From positions 17,028-81,027 of the forward strand of contig JABJAH010000032.1 of NCBI GenBank assembly GCA_018666155.1: a DNA stretch of 64,000 nt, read 5' to 3'. Shown piece by piece: positions 54,122-64,000 of this stretch (position 1 is its first letter; each line of letters opens with the position of its first letter). The stretch is from Rhodospirillaceae bacterium (GTDB lineage: Bacteria; Pseudomonadota; Alphaproteobacteria; Rhodospirillales; Rhodospirillaceae). The translations under genes and the position numbers were made by a program. The notes beneath the pieces are model-generated. The model was given only the letters and a program-made list of their open reading frames with translations. It did not search any database and was not told the DNA's origin.

Positions 54122-56059
54122 GTGAATATCAGCCGAAACTTAATCCTCTGGGTCATCATCCTGGTATTGATTGTTGCTTTGTTTAACCTGTTTCAGGCAC
54201 CGACCTCGCGTACCCAAAGTCGTGAAATGTCGTTTACAGAGTTTATGGCTTCTGTTGAAGGCAATGAGGTCAATAGCGTTACCATCCAAGGCAACAATAT
54301 TTCTGGAAAGACTCGGGACGGAACACCGTTTCGGACGTATGCACCAGAAGATCCATCTCTCGTACCGTCTCTTCGATCCAACGGTGTCGATATCAAAGCG
54401 ATGCCTCGCTCGGACGGTGAAACGACGTTGTGGAGTATTCTAATTTCCTGGTTCCCGATGCTGCTGTTGATCGGGGTTTGGATTTTCTTCATGCGCCAAA
54501 TGCAAGGCGGCGGCGGCAAGGCGATGGGTTTCGGAAAATCCAGGGCCAAACTGCTGACAGAAAAGCAGGGCAGGGTAACATTTGAAGATGTTGCTGGGAT
54601 CGACGAAGCCAAGCAGGAGCTTGAGGAAGTTGTCGAGTTTCTTCGTGATCCGGGGAAATTTCAGCGTCTTGGCGGCAAGATTCCAAAGGGCGTGCTTTTA
54701 GTCGGTCCTCCTGGAACTGGTAAGACATTGCTTGCTCGCTCGATTGCTGGGGAAGCTAACGTTCCATTCTTTACAATCTCGGGTTCCGATTTTGTCGAAA
54801 TGTTTGTCGGTGTCGGTGCCAGTCGTGTTCGCGACATGTTTGAGCAAGGCAAAAAGAATTCGCCATGCATCATTTTCATTGATGAAATAGATGCTGTTGG
54901 GCGTCATCGCGGCGCCGGCTTGGGTGGTGGCAACGACGAACGCGAACAGACGTTGAACCAGTTGTTGGTTGAAATGGACGGCTTCGAAGCAAACGAAGGT
55001 GTGATCCTCATAGCCGCAACGAACCGTCCTGATGTTCTGGATCCAGCATTGCTGCGGCCAGGTCGGTTTGATCGCCAAGTCGTGGTTCCGAACCCAGATA
55101 TTTTGGGCCGTGAAAAAATTCTAAAAGTGCACACACGCAAAACACCAATGTCTCCCGACGTTGAGTTGAAGGTGATCGCCCGTGGAACGCCTGGATTTTC
55201 AGGCGCGGATTTAGCGAATCTAGTTAACGAGGCTGCTTTGTTGGCGGCGCGGAAAGCGAAGCGCGTCGTTACGATGCATGAATTCGAAGACGCGAAGGAC
55301 AAAGTCATGATGGGCGCTGAGCGCCGATCCATGGTGATGACAGAAGATGAAAAGAAACTGACGGCCTACCATGAGGCGGGCCATGCTTTGATTATGTTGC
55401 ATGTGGAAGGTCATGAGCCTCTGCATAAGGTAACTATCATTCCACGTGGTCGGGCCCTCGGTGTGACAATGTTCCTGCCCGAGCGTGATAAATATAGTCA
55501 ATCGCTTATGGAATTGAAGGCCTTGATCTCCAGTTTGTTTGGCGGTCGGGTTGCCGAGGAAATGACCTTTGGTGCAGAACATGTCACGACCGGTGCATCA
55601 GATGATCTTAAGCGAGCGACCGAGATCGCCCGCCGCATGGTGACCGAGTATGGGTTCTCCGAGAAACTAGGGCCGCTGCGCTACAATGCGGACCAAGAAG
55701 AAGTCTTCCTTGGACACTCCGTTTCGCAGCAAAAGAATGTTTCAGACGCGACCGCCGAATTGATCGATCAGGAAGTGCGGCGCTTTGTCGAGGAGGGTGA
55801 AAAGACAGCCCGTAAAATTCTCGACGAGTACAAGGACGATCTAGAAATCGTTGCTAAAGGGCTGCTTGAGTACGAGACACTGTCTCGTGAAGAGATCGAG
55901 ACTCTATTGCGCGGCGAGACTATCGATAAATCCGATAAGCCGACGAAACGTCCGCGTCCGCCTGGCCGTAGAACATCAGTCCCAACAACGGATAGTGGTG
56001 GCGAGGAGCCAGACTCTGGTGGACTCGGACCAGAGCCGGAACCGCAACCCAACACGTGA
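54122..56059 (+). CDS. ftsH: ATP-dependent zinc metalloprotease FtsH
   Basis: This 645-residue protein starts at GTG. It has two N-terminal membrane helices (4-24 and about 104-124) with a periplasmic loop between. The AAA+ module has Walker A GPPGTGKT (195-202) and Walker B IIFIDEID (250-257), followed by the SRH around [18 protein letters not shown]. The zinc site is HEAGH (417-421). It degrades membrane and regulatory proteins such as sigma-32 and LpxC. The Pro/Gly/Glu tail is variable. Its stop overlaps the folP start. Confidence 0.98.
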   Translation: MNISRNLILWVIILVLIVALFNLFQAPTSRTQSREMSFTEFMASVEGNEVNSVTIQGNNISGKTRDGTPFRTYAPEDPSLVPSLRSNGVDIKAMPRSDGETTLWSILISWFPMLLLIGVWIFFMRQMQGGGGKAMGFGKSRAKLLTEKQGRVTFEDVAGIDEAKQELEEVVEFLRDPGKFQRLGGKIPKGVLLVGPPGTGKTLLARSIAGEANVPFFTISGSDFVEMFVGVGASRVRDMFEQGKKNSPCIIFIDEIDAVGRHRGAGLGGGNDEREQTLNQLLVEMDGFEANEGVILIAATNRPDVLDPALLRPGRFDRQVVVPNPDILGREKILKVHTRKTPMSPDVELKVIARGTPGFSGADLANLVNEAALLAARKAKRVVTMHEFEDAKDKVMMGAERRSMVMTEDEKKLTAYHEAGHALIMLHVEGHEPLHKVTIIPRGRALGVTMFLPERDKYSQSLMELKALISSLFGGRVAEEMTFGAEHVTTGASDDLKRATEIARRMVTEYGFSEKLGPLRYNADQEEVFLGHSVSQQKNVSDATAELIDQEVRRFVEEGEKTARKILDEYKDDLEIVAKGLLEYETLSREEIETLLRGETIDKSDKPTKRPRPPGRRTSVPTTDSGGEEPDSGGLGPEPEPQPNT

Positions 56060-57177
56060 CGAAGGTTGCCGGGGGGCTGCCGCCACCAAAGTCCCTCGGT
56101 GGTATACCCGCATCAAACTTATATTGCGTGCCCCGCGGAATTTGTGCCGGAGACACGGCGTCTTCGCTTGTCGGTGCTGGGCACGGGCTACCTCTCCTGG
56201 GCAGTCGTCATGCGTTTGCTGCCGTTGAATTTGTTGTTCGCGAGAGCAAGGGTGTAACGAAGTACGCTGCATCCGTTACGGCATTCAATCCATGGCGCCA
56301 AATTCTTAATGCGAGCCAACAGGCGCGCATTGCGTCTTTGCTCGAGGCGGTGGCGAAACCGCGGCCACACTTTGCCGGGCTATCGATAGATAAGCCTGCG
56401 ATCATGGGTATTGTTAATGTTACGCCTGACAGTTTTTCCGACGGTGGAGATCATGCGACGACAGAACGTGCGGTTCAGCACGGGGAGTCGCTGGCAGGCG
56501 CGGGAGCGGTTATTCTCGATGTCGGTGGTGAGTCAACGCGGCCAGGTGCGCAACTGGTCGATGCTGAAACGGAGCAAAGACGTGTCGTTCCGGTCGTAAG
56601 AGCGTTGGCTGAAAAAGGGTTCGTTATTTCGGTCGACACACGGAATGCATCGACCATGTCCGCGGCATTAGCGGCGGGCGCTAAAATTGTAAACGATGTC
56701 ACGGCGCTAACCCGAGACACCGACGCGCTGAAGGTCGTCGTGAAACACAAGGCCGCAGTCATACTTATGCACATGCAGGGCGAGCCACAAACCATGCAAA
56801 GTGCACCGTCGTACGACTGGGTTGTCGGTGACGTATTCGATTACTTATCAGAGCGCGTCGACGCCTGCCTAGAGGCTGGAATGGAACTGGACTCCATATG
56901 CGTCGATCCGGGAATCGGATTTGGGAAATCAGATATTCATAACGGCGATATCATCAATGCGCTCTCGATGTTTCACGGCTTAGGCTGTGCGCTTATGCTC
57001 GGTGCGTCTCGAAAGAGCTTTATTGGCCGCCTAACAGATACAGAAAATCCAAAGGCGCGGGTCTCCGGTTCGATTGCTGCTGCCTTAGCTGGCGCTGCCC
57101 AGGGCGTAAGTATTTTGAGAGTTCATGACGTTTCGGAGACGCATCAGGCGCTCAATGTCTGGCAATATCAGGCCTAG
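56056..57177 (+). CDS. folP: Dihydropteroate synthase with N-terminal extension
   Basis: This 373-residue protein starts at GTG, overlapping the ftsH stop. The catalytic TIM barrel begins with [16 protein letters not shown] at residue 116 and continues with [36 protein letters not shown] and [15 protein letters not shown]. The enzyme joins pABA to the pterin in folate synthesis. About 100 residues precede the barrel, absent from E. coli FolP, and no internal ATG allows a shorter start. Similar extensions occur in other alphaproteobacteria, as far as I recall. Confidence 0.95.
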   Translation: MTKVAGGLPPPKSLGGIPASNLYCVPRGICAGDTASSLVGAGHGLPLLGSRHAFAAVEFVVRESKGVTKYAASVTAFNPWRQILNASQQARIASLLEAVAKPRPHFAGLSIDKPAIMGIVNVTPDSFSDGGDHATTERAVQHGESLAGAGAVILDVGGESTRPGAQLVDAETEQRRVVPVVRALAEKGFVISVDTRNASTMSAALAAGAKIVNDVTALTRDTDALKVVVKHKAAVILMHMQGEPQTMQSAPSYDWVVGDVFDYLSERVDACLEAGMELDSICVDPGIGFGKSDIHNGDIINALSMFHGLGCALMLGASRKSFIGRLTDTENPKARVSGSIAAALAGAAQGVSILRVHDVSETHQALNVWQYQA

Positions 57178-57269
57178 AACTTGGACATGGCTTGATCGAA
57201 TAAAGTCCATAGGTCATGAAAAGGCTCTAAACTAGGGCGTCTAATAGAAGAGCGGGAGAGCCAGGCACG

Positions 57270-58637
57270 ATGACAGTGAAAAAACTGTTCGGGACAGACG
57301 GTGTGCGGGGGACCGCGAACCAAGATCCCATGACGGCGGAAATGGCGCTCAAGCTGGGTATGGCTGCCGGGCATAAGTTCACGCGTGGGGACCATCGGCA
57401 TACCGTCGTTATTGGTAAGGATACGCGTTTGTCGGGCTATATGCTGGAACCGGCGTTAACGGCTGGTTTTATTGCGGTGGGAATGGATGTGGTTCTTGTT
57501 GGGCCAATCCCAACACCTGGCATCGCCATGCTCACACGATCCTTGCGTTGTGATATTGGCGTCATGCTATCTGCTTCCCACAATGCCTATGAAGACAACG
57601 GGATAAAACTCTTTGGTCCTGACGGTTTCAAACTCTCTGACGCTATAGAGGCGGAGATAGAATCACTTATGACGACCGGTACGGAAGACCTTCGTGTCGG
57701 TTCAAATGAGTTGGGCCGCGCGCAAAGGCTCGACAATGGGACTGGTGCGGTCCGGTATATCGAGTTCGTCAAGAATACTTTCCCACGTAACCTTCGTCTT
57801 AACGGCTTGAAGGTTGTCGTCGATTGCGCCCACGGCGCTGCCTATAAGGTTGCCCCCTCTGTGCTGTGGGAGCTTGGCGCGGACGTCATTCCCCTGGGGG
57901 TCGATCCAAACGGATTTAACATCAACAAGGACTGTGGATCACTTTACCCAGAGCATATGGCCGCCAAGGTGAAAGACGTTGGTGCTGATTTTGGAATGGC
58001 CTTGGATGGCGATGCAGATCGAATTGTTGTTTGTGACGAGCTCGGCACCATCATTGATGGCGATCAGATTTTGGCCGCCATTGCGCGACGGTGGCATCAG
58101 TCTGGCGAACTTTCAGGCAACGGCGTCGTGTCAACGGTCATGAGCAACTTGGGGTTGGAACGCTATCTCGAAAGCCTTGGTTTGGGATTGGAACGTACCC
58201 AGGTTGGTGATCGTTACGTTTCGGAACGAATGGAAGAGGGCGGCTTCAATCTTGGAGGTGAGCAATCTGGCCATGTGATCCTTGGTAGGCACGCGACTAC
58301 AGGTGACGGATTGATGGCCGGCTTGCAGTTACTCGCCGCGTTGGTCGAGAGCGACCAGCCCGCAAGCGCGTTGTTTCGGTCTTTCGAGCCGGTTCCTCAG
58401 ATGCTGAAGAATGTACGCCTTGATGACGCATCTACGGCACAGAAGTTGCTTGATGCTGCATCAGTGAAGGATGCCATTGCCGCCGCGGAAGCGCGACTAA
58501 ACTCATCGGGACGTTTGCTCATTCGTAAGTCTGGGACGGAACCCCTGATTCGGGTTATGGCGGAAGGCGATGATGCCGATGAAGTGCAATCCGTTGTCGA
58601 GGGTGTCGCTGCTGTTATTGAAGCAGCTGCAGCATAG
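57270..58637 (+). CDS. glmM: Phosphoglucosamine mutase
   Basis: This 455-residue protein has [13 protein letters not shown], the phosphoserine loop [15 protein letters not shown] (Ser103), the metal loop [10 protein letters not shown], sugar-binding GGEQSGHVI and the phosphate site [14 protein letters not shown]. It makes glucosamine-1-phosphate for peptidoglycan and LPS. The order ftsH-folP-glmM is conserved. Confidence 0.98.
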   Translation: MTVKKLFGTDGVRGTANQDPMTAEMALKLGMAAGHKFTRGDHRHTVVIGKDTRLSGYMLEPALTAGFIAVGMDVVLVGPIPTPGIAMLTRSLRCDIGVMLSASHNAYEDNGIKLFGPDGFKLSDAIEAEIESLMTTGTEDLRVGSNELGRAQRLDNGTGAVRYIEFVKNTFPRNLRLNGLKVVVDCAHGAAYKVAPSVLWELGADVIPLGVDPNGFNINKDCGSLYPEHMAAKVKDVGADFGMALDGDADRIVVCDELGTIIDGDQILAAIARRWHQSGELSGNGVVSTVMSNLGLERYLESLGLGLERTQVGDRYVSERMEEGGFNLGGEQSGHVILGRHATTGDGLMAGLQLLAALVESDQPASALFRSFEPVPQMLKNVRLDDASTAQKLLDAASVKDAIAAAEARLNSSGRLLIRKSGTEPLIRVMAEGDDADEVQSVVEGVAAVIEAAAA

Positions 58638-58655
58638 CGAACGGCTAGAGCTCAT

Positions 58656-59495
58656 ATGATGTCTGCCATAGAGGTCAAAGGCCGCGTTCTTGTTATTGCT
58701 GGATCAGATTCCGGCGGTGGTGCAGGTATTCAAGCAGACGTAAAAACGATTTCTGCTCTTGGTGGCTATACTGCGACTGCGATTACTGCCGTAACAAATC
58801 AAGATACGAATACTGTCCATGGGGTTCATGCCATACCACCAGCATTTGTTGCTGCGCAAATTGGTACGGTTCTTTCAGATATTGGTGCCGATGTTGTGAA
58901 GACAGGGATGTTAGGTTCGAATGATGTGATCGAGGCGGTTGCAAATGCATTGGCCGAATGGGGTGCAGATATTCCGCGCGTTGTTGACCCGGTTATGGTT
59001 GCCAAAGGGGGGCATCGCCTTATTTCTGAAGACGCGGTCGATCAATTAAAAAACAGGCTTATTTTGGGCGCAACGCTTGTAACCCCCAACTTACCAGAGG
59101 CCGAGGTTTTGACCGGGCTGGAAATTCGAACTGTGGCAGATATGGAGGCAGCGATCGATGACCTCCGCCAACTTGGCGCCAAGGCCGTTCTGTTGAAGGG
59201 TGGGCACCTCGAAGGCGACCATATCGTTGACCTGCTTGTAACGGAAAGCGGAGTGCAGAAATTCGAAGGGCGACGTGTTGATTCGTCGTCAACCCACGGC
59301 ACCGGCTGTACGCTGGCATCTGCTATCGCGGTTAGTTTGGCGCAGAAATTATCATTAGCGGCCGCGGTTTCCCGCGCGCGGGATTATGTCGTAACTGCGA
59401 TCGAGTCCGCACCAGGGTATGGAAATGGTCATGGGCCGCTGAATCATGGACATACGATACGTGCGGATGTGCAGCCTGATCCGATGGCGTCGTAA
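58656..59495 (+). CDS. thiD: Hydroxymethylpyrimidine/phosphomethylpyrimidine kinase
   Basis: This 279-residue ribokinase-like protein has VLVIAGSDSGGGAGIQADVKTISALGGY, VVDPVMVAKGGHRLI, VTPNLPEAEVLTG and the ATP-site VDSSSTHGTGCTLASAIA. It phosphorylates HMP twice for thiamine synthesis. Two ATG codons in tandem open the gene. No TPP riboswitch lies in the 18 bases before it. Confidence 0.95.
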   Translation: MMSAIEVKGRVLVIAGSDSGGGAGIQADVKTISALGGYTATAITAVTNQDTNTVHGVHAIPPAFVAAQIGTVLSDIGADVVKTGMLGSNDVIEAVANALAEWGADIPRVVDPVMVAKGGHRLISEDAVDQLKNRLILGATLVTPNLPEAEVLTGLEIRTVADMEAAIDDLRQLGAKAVLLKGGHLEGDHIVDLLVTESGVQKFEGRRVDSSSTHGTGCTLASAIAVSLAQKLSLAAAVSRARDYVVTAIESAPGYGNGHGPLNHGHTIRADVQPDPMAS

Positions 59496-59498
59496 ACT

Positions 59499-61376
59499 AT
59501 GACTGGTTTCGAAACGACCATCCAGATGTGGGCTGTTCTTGGCTTAACAGTCACTCTGTTAACGCTTTATGTGACTCAATGGTTGTCCCTTGAAGTGAGT
59601 TCACTTCTGATTCTGACAATATTGCTGCTGTTCTTCCAGATCTTTCCACTGACTGGTACGTACGACGTCAATCTTCTCAATGCTGAAGTTTTGCTCGGCG
59701 GTTTTTCCAACCCAGCTTTGATCGCGGTAATTGCATTGCTCGTGGTCGGTGAAGGGATCGTAAGAACCGGCGCTCTTGAAAGCCTCGGTGATATTATTGG
59801 ACGGGCTCGGCTGCCGAAAATATTGATGCTGGCATTGGTCCTGCTTCTAGTGGCTCTGTTGTCAGCATTTCTCAACAACACGCCAATCGTCCTGATTTTT
59901 ATTCCAATATTGCAATCGATGGCTCAGAAAAACGGACTGTCAGCCAGCCGAACGATGATGCCGCTTTCTTATGCCGCGATACTGGGTGGTATGACCACAT
60001 TGGTTGGTTCGAGCACCAATCTGTTGATCTCCAGTTCGATGAGTCAGCAGGGACTACGTCCACTGACATTTTTCGAAATCACCCCGTTAGGGTTGGTGCT
60101 TGCGGGTGTGGCTATCATCTATGTTCTCTTCATATTGCCTCTCATCATGCCGGAACGAAAAAGCGCATCCTCCACTGTTTCTGGCGGTCGGCATTATATT
60201 TCGCAGTTTGTTGTACCCGCAGATTCTGGCCTCATGGGCGAGGCGGCATTGGCCGGGGCGTTTAAATTGTTACCTGGGGTTACCGTAAGAACGATTCTCA
60301 GGCACGGCGATACAATTCTACCGCCCTTTGATGATTACGCGATCCATGCTGGAGATACGTTTGTCATTGCAGCGACGCGTCAGGCGTTGACTGAAGTCGC
60401 GAGCAGACACCAGGGCCTCTTTCATCCGCCACTACCGTACGGCCTTGACCTTCAAGAAACGCGTGTCAAAGAGTACGAGGAGGCCGCTGAAGAGCACCAG
60501 GACGAGTCACCAGAGGACCGTGACACCGTGTTGGTGGAAGCAATGATTACGCCGACGTCCAGAATGGTGGGATTGACGCTTGAACAATTCGAACTACAGC
60601 AAAGTCAGAGAGCCATTTTCCTTGGGATCCAGCGACGCGCCCAAATGACGGCGGCACGGATGACCAATATCCGACTGCAATCAGGCGACGTGCTCCTTTT
60701 GAAAGGGCGTCCGGATCGCCTTGAGGCTCTGAGGCCAGAACGTGACGTGGTGCTGATCTCTGGAACAAGAGATATCATTCCTAATCGCACCCATGCAAAA
60801 CGCGCTGTCGCGATATTTGGTATTGCCATTGGTTGTGCCGCGGTGGGGTTCGTAAGTATTACAACGGCAGCTATTGCCGCAGCGACAGCCATGATTCTGA
60901 CCGGGTGTATGAATCTCCGGCAGGCTGGACGAGCTGTTGATCGAACCATCTACCTTTTGGTTGGTACGTCATTGGCCTTAGGGACCGCAATGACGGCCAC
61001 AGGGGGGGCGGCCTATCTTGCCAGTGTCATCGTCGGGTTGTTCGGTACAGCGTCACCGCCGGTGCTTCTGTCGGTCTTTTTCCTTGTTGTAGCCCTGTTC
61101 ACCAATGTGCTCAGCAACAACGCCTGTGCGGTCCTATTTACTCCGATCGGCGTTGGGTTGGCGGCCAGCTTGGGCATTGATCCAAGGATATTTGCGATCA
61201 CCTGTCTCTTCGCCTGTAATTGCTCTTTCGCGACTCCGATGGGCTATCAGACCAACCTTCTTGTTATGGGGCCGGGACAGTATCAGTTCAGTGATTTTGT
61301 CCGAGGTGGACTTCCGTTGGTTTTGGTGGTTTGGCTCGCTTTTTCGTTCTTTGCGCCCTTGTTCTGGGACCTCTGA
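59499..61376 (+). CDS. SLC13 family permease with two RCK-C (TrkA-C) domains
   Basis: This 625-residue protein has about five membrane helices at the N-terminus with the family motif SAFLNNTPIVLIFIPIL and GGMTTLVGSSTNLLI. Two soluble TrkA-C-like domains follow (about 227-305 and 345-415, for example RLQSGDVLLLKGRPDRLEAL), then a second helix set with NVLSNNACAVLFTPIGVGLA and FATPMGYQTNLLVMGPG. It is a probable anion (sulphate or dicarboxylate) importer; the substrate is unknown. It begins three bases after thiD. Confidence 0.9.
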   Translation: MTGFETTIQMWAVLGLTVTLLTLYVTQWLSLEVSSLLILTILLLFFQIFPLTGTYDVNLLNAEVLLGGFSNPALIAVIALLVVGEGIVRTGALESLGDIIGRARLPKILMLALVLLLVALLSAFLNNTPIVLIFIPILQSMAQKNGLSASRTMMPLSYAAILGGMTTLVGSSTNLLISSSMSQQGLRPLTFFEITPLGLVLAGVAIIYVLFILPLIMPERKSASSTVSGGRHYISQFVVPADSGLMGEAALAGAFKLLPGVTVRTILRHGDTILPPFDDYAIHAGDTFVIAATRQALTEVASRHQGLFHPPLPYGLDLQETRVKEYEEAAEEHQDESPEDRDTVLVEAMITPTSRMVGLTLEQFELQQSQRAIFLGIQRRAQMTAARMTNIRLQSGDVLLLKGRPDRLEALRPERDVVLISGTRDIIPNRTHAKRAVAIFGIAIGCAAVGFVSITTAAIAAATAMILTGCMNLRQAGRAVDRTIYLLVGTSLALGTAMTATGGAAYLASVIVGLFGTASPPVLLSVFFLVVALFTNVLSNNACAVLFTPIGVGLAASLGIDPRIFAITCLFACNCSFATPMGYQTNLLVMGPGQYQFSDFVRGGLPLVLVVWLAFSFFAPLFWDL

Positions 61377-61438
61377 TATTCCGCGACGGCCGCGTTGACG
61401 CATCCCCACGCCATACGTAGTATCCGCGCCTATCAACC

Positions 61439-61461
61439 AGCGGGCCACGCTTCGGCTTGCT
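61439..61461 (+). promoter_or_regulatory. Possible hairpin in serC leader
   Basis: AGCGGGCC and GGCTTGCT pair over eight positions (two G-U) with a seven-base loop, about 45 bases before serC. Alphaproteobacteria have a described serC leader motif at this place, but I cannot show this is it. Confidence 0.25.
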
Positions 61462-61505
61462 AGTGAAACCCTCTAGTTTGTCTGAGTTAGGAAGGCACCG
61501 CATCC

Positions 61506-62675
61506 ATGACTATTGCTGCGAAGCCAAACGCGCGCCCCAATAATCCGAATTTCTCTTCTGGTCCTTGTGCGAAGCGCCCGGGTTGGAGTGTCTCGGCCTT
61601 GTCGGATGCTCTTGTCGGAAGATCACACAGAGCGAAGCCCGCGAAGGCGCGTATTCAAGAGGTCTCTGATCGATCCCGCGCCATTTTGGGAATTCCTGAC
61701 GACTACTACATCGGTATCGTACCTGGCTCTGACACCGGAGCGATGGAAATGGCGATGTGGTCCATGCTCGGGGCCCGTGGCGTCGATATGCTGGCATGGG
61801 AGAGTTTTGGTGAGGGGTGGGTCACAGATGTCGTTAAACAGCTGAAGCTCGAAGACGTCCGTTCCCTTAAAGCCGACTATGGCTCCCTTCCGGATCTCGA
61901 TCAGGTCGACTTTACCCGTGATGTGATTTTCACATGGAACGGCACAACGTCGGGCGTGCGTGTTCCGAATGGCGAATGGATACCCGATGATCGGGCTGGT
62001 CTCACTTTTTGCGATGCGACCTCTGCAGTTTTTGCGATGGATTTGGCATGGCCAAAGCTCGATGTTGTCACGTACTCGTGGCAGAAGGTTCTAGGCGGTG
62101 AAGCGCAACATGGCATGCTCGTACTCAGCCCGCGCGCTGTAGAGCGGCTCGAAAGCTATTCCCCTCCTTGGCCGATGCCGAAGCTCTTTCGTATGGCGAA
62201 GGGTGGCAAGTTCAGTGCTGATATATTCTCGGGCGCAACCATCAACACGGTTTCGATGCTGTGTGTTGAAGATGCCCTAGACGCATTGAAATGGGTGGAG
62301 CAAGAAGGCGGTCAACCCGCTATCGTTCAACGGTCTGAGGCAAACCTTTCTGCGCTCGCGAATTGGGTTGGGAATTCAGATTGGGCGGAATTTCTTGCAC
62401 CGGATGTATCCACGAGGTCCTGCACGTCTATATGCCTGACAATCGGTGCGGACTGGTTCACAGCGCTTAATGGCGAAGACCAATCCGCCGCCGCGAAAAA
62501 GATTGTATCGCTGCTCGACGCGGAGGGCGCGGCGTTCGACATCGGTGCGTATCGTGACGCACCACCGGGTCTTAGAATTTGGGGCGGGGCGACAGTGGAG
62601 ACCGCCGATATTGAAGCGCTATGTCCTTGGCTCGATTGGGCTTACGGGCAGGTGATGAGAGAGCAATTAGGATAG
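61506..62675 (+). CDS. serC: Phosphoserine aminotransferase
   Basis: This 389-residue PLP enzyme belongs to the alphaproteobacterial SerC type: [51 protein letters not shown] and the PLP lysine Lys194 in [15 protein letters not shown]. It makes phosphoserine from phosphohydroxypyruvate. AGGAAGGCACC precedes the ATG and serA follows four bases later. Confidence 0.96.
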   Translation: MTIAAKPNARPNNPNFSSGPCAKRPGWSVSALSDALVGRSHRAKPAKARIQEVSDRSRAILGIPDDYYIGIVPGSDTGAMEMAMWSMLGARGVDMLAWESFGEGWVTDVVKQLKLEDVRSLKADYGSLPDLDQVDFTRDVIFTWNGTTSGVRVPNGEWIPDDRAGLTFCDATSAVFAMDLAWPKLDVVTYSWQKVLGGEAQHGMLVLSPRAVERLESYSPPWPMPKLFRMAKGGKFSADIFSGATINTVSMLCVEDALDALKWVEQEGGQPAIVQRSEANLSALANWVGNSDWAEFLAPDVSTRSCTSICLTIGADWFTALNGEDQSAAAKKIVSLLDAEGAAFDIGAYRDAPPGLRIWGGATVETADIEALCPWLDWAYGQVMREQLG

Positions 62676-62679
62676 CGTC

Positions 62680-64000
62680 ATGCCCAAGGTACTGATTTCA
62701 GATAAGTTGAGCGAACAAGCCGTGCAGGTCTTCAAGGACCGCGGTGTAGACGTCGATGTTAAGACCGGCATGAGTCCGGAAGAGTTGATCGCCTGTATCG
62801 GCGAATATGATGGTCTCGCCATACGTTCCTCGACAAAAGTAACCCCCGAAGTCTTAGCGGCGGCGACAAACCTTAAAGTGGTTGGTCGTGCGGGAATTGG
62901 TGTCGACAATGTCGACACACCAGCGGCAACACAGAACGGTGTCGTGGTCATGAACACGCCGTTTGGCAACGCGATTACCACCGCGGAGCACGCTATCTCA
63001 ATGATGATGGCCCTTGCGCGCCAAATTCCGCAGGCCAATGAGTCCACGCATCAAGGCAAGTGGGAGAAATCTCGGTTCATGGGCGTCGAGTTGTACGGGA
63101 AAACGCTTGGTCTCGTCGGCTGTGGCAACATCGGGTCGATCGTCGCCAATAGAGCGCTCGGCCTAAAGATGAAAGTCGTCGCTTATGACCCATACCTTTC
63201 TGCAGACCGGGCGATCGAGCTTGGCGTTGAAAAGGCTGAGCTGAAAGACCTATTTGCGCGTGCAGATTTCATTACCTTGCATACGCCGCTCACGGATCAG
63301 ACCCGTGGCCTGATAGATGCGGCGGCGATGAAAACGATGAAAAAAGGCGTTCGCATCATTAACTGTGCGCGTGGTGGATTGGTTGTTGAGGCGGATCTAA
63401 AAAAGGCACTGGAAGACGGACATGTCGCAGGAGCCGCATTCGACGTGTTTGAAGAAGAGCCAGCCAAAGAGAATATTTTATTCGGGATGGAGAACGTGGT
63501 TTGCACACCGCATCTTGGGGCATCGACATCCGAGGCACAGGAAAATGTGGCAATTCAGGTTGCCGAGCAAATCTCTGATTACCTCGTTTCAGGTGCCGTG
63601 ACCAATGCCCTAAATATGGCCTCGGTCAGCGCGGAGGATGCGCCTCGGTTAAAGCCTTATCTCAAGCTTGCTGAGCAGCTGGGCAGTTTCGCTGGCCAAA
63701 TTACCCAGAGCAGTATCAGTAAAGTCTCCATTGCCTATTCTGGCGCCGTCGCTGAATTAAACACACGTCCACTGTCCGCGATCGCAATCCAAGGTCTGCT
63801 CTCACCGTTAATAGAAAGTGTGAACATGGTGAATGCGCCGGTGATCGCGCGGGAGCGGGACATTGAAGTCAGCGAAGCTAAGAAAGATGGCAGTGATCGC
63901 TACCACACATTAATTTCACTGACGGTCACGACGGAGCGTCAAACACGGACCATATCTGGTACGTTATTTGGCGATAGCCTGCCTAGGCTGGTTGACGTCA
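62680..64000 (+). CDS. serA: D-3-phosphoglycerate dehydrogenase (3' truncated by window)
   Basis: The ATG at 62680 opens a frame that runs to the window end, giving 440 residues of an expected 525 or so. NAD motif GLVGCGNIGSIVANRALG, RIINCARGGLVVEADLKKAL and TPHLGASTSEAQENVA with the catalytic His-Glu set are present. The part after residue 310 is the extra substrate-binding domain of the long SerA type; the ACT domain lies beyond the end. It performs the first step of serine synthesis. Confidence 0.97.
   Translation, partial: MPKVLISDKLSEQAVQVFKDRGVDVDVKTGMSPEELIACIGEYDGLAIRSSTKVTPEVLAAATNLKVVGRAGIGVDNVDTPAATQNGVVVMNTPFGNAITTAEHAISMMMALARQIPQANESTHQGKWEKSRFMGVELYGKTLGLVGCGNIGSIVANRALGLKMKVVAYDPYLSADRAIELGVEKAELKDLFARADFITLHTPLTDQTRGLIDAAAMKTMKKGVRIINCARGGLVVEADLKKALEDGHVAGAAFDVFEEEPAKENILFGMENVVCTPHLGASTSEAQENVAIQVAEQISDYLVSGAVTNALNMASVSAEDAPRLKPYLKLAEQLGSFAGQITQSSISKVSIAYSGAVAELNTRPLSAIAIQGLLSPLIESVNMVNAPVIARERDIEVSEAKKDGSDRYHTLISLTVTTERQTRTISGTLFGDSLPRLVDV

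Overview
The window reads as one contiguous chromosomal stretch of an alphaproteobacterium, most like the Rhodospirillales or a marine relative; the order is my inference. The evidence is lineage-typical genes and gene orders: rpsU divergent from def-COQ9, zapA / 6S RNA / 5-formyl-THF cyclo-ligase, a DUF1013 (TrcR) regulator, DUF1192 and two DUF465 proteins, a three-gene PntAA/PntAB/PntB transhydrogenase, and yebC-ruvCAB-ybgC-tolQRAB-pal-cpoB-tilS-ftsH-folP-glmM. Genes fill almost all of the window. There are no tRNA or rRNA genes, insertion sequences, phage genes or CRISPR arrays that I can see.

Layout. 1-4.7 kb: the 3' end of a UbiB/ABC1 kinase-like gene, an exported DUF1838 protein, an exported YcnI-like protein, then a minus-strand set of two unknown proteins and a DUF3108 protein. 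4.9-7.8 kb: the proton-pumping transhydrogenase operon. 7.9-17.1 kb: an accessory-looking block with a Tat-lipoprotein short-chain dehydrogenase, three paralogous F420-type NADP oxidoreductases (two with signal peptides), a cytosolic methyltransferase, and two paralogous methyltransferase-fold proteins with signal peptides around a cysteine hydrolase. Inside that block sit GNAT, rpsU (apparently started by CTG), peptide deformylase and COQ9. 17.2-23.1 kb: a CoA-transferase and a small NRPS-like locus (stand-alone adenylation enzyme and carrier-condensation protein), with an SRPBCC and an exported NTF2-like protein. 23.1-28.5 kb: purEK, a degenerate GGDEF protein, DUF465 proteins, TrcR, a quinone oxidoreductase and DUF1192.

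28.5-32.7 kb: two paralogous membrane proteins with class III cyclase domains; one keeps both metal-binding aspartates and the other has lost both. 32.8-41.5 kb, mostly minus strand: rpmE, a MotA/TolQ-like and MotB-like pair with a periplasmic OmpA-like protein, suhB, efp with divergent epmA, a small exported protein, thiE and a class I aldolase. 41.6-64 kb, all plus strand: DUF4164, zapA, 6S RNA, cyclo-ligase, YmdB, YebC, RuvCAB, the complete Tol-Pal system, TilS, FtsH behind a heat-shock-like promoter, FolP, GlmM, ThiD, an SLC13/RCK permease, SerC, and SerA cut by the window end.

Most of the window is core metabolism and envelope maintenance. The parts most worth a second look are the cluster of apparently exported cofactor-dependent enzymes (7.9-17.1 kb), the small NRPS-like locus (18.5-21.7 kb), the cyclase/pseudocyclase pair (28.5-32.7 kb) and the CTG-initiated rpsU.
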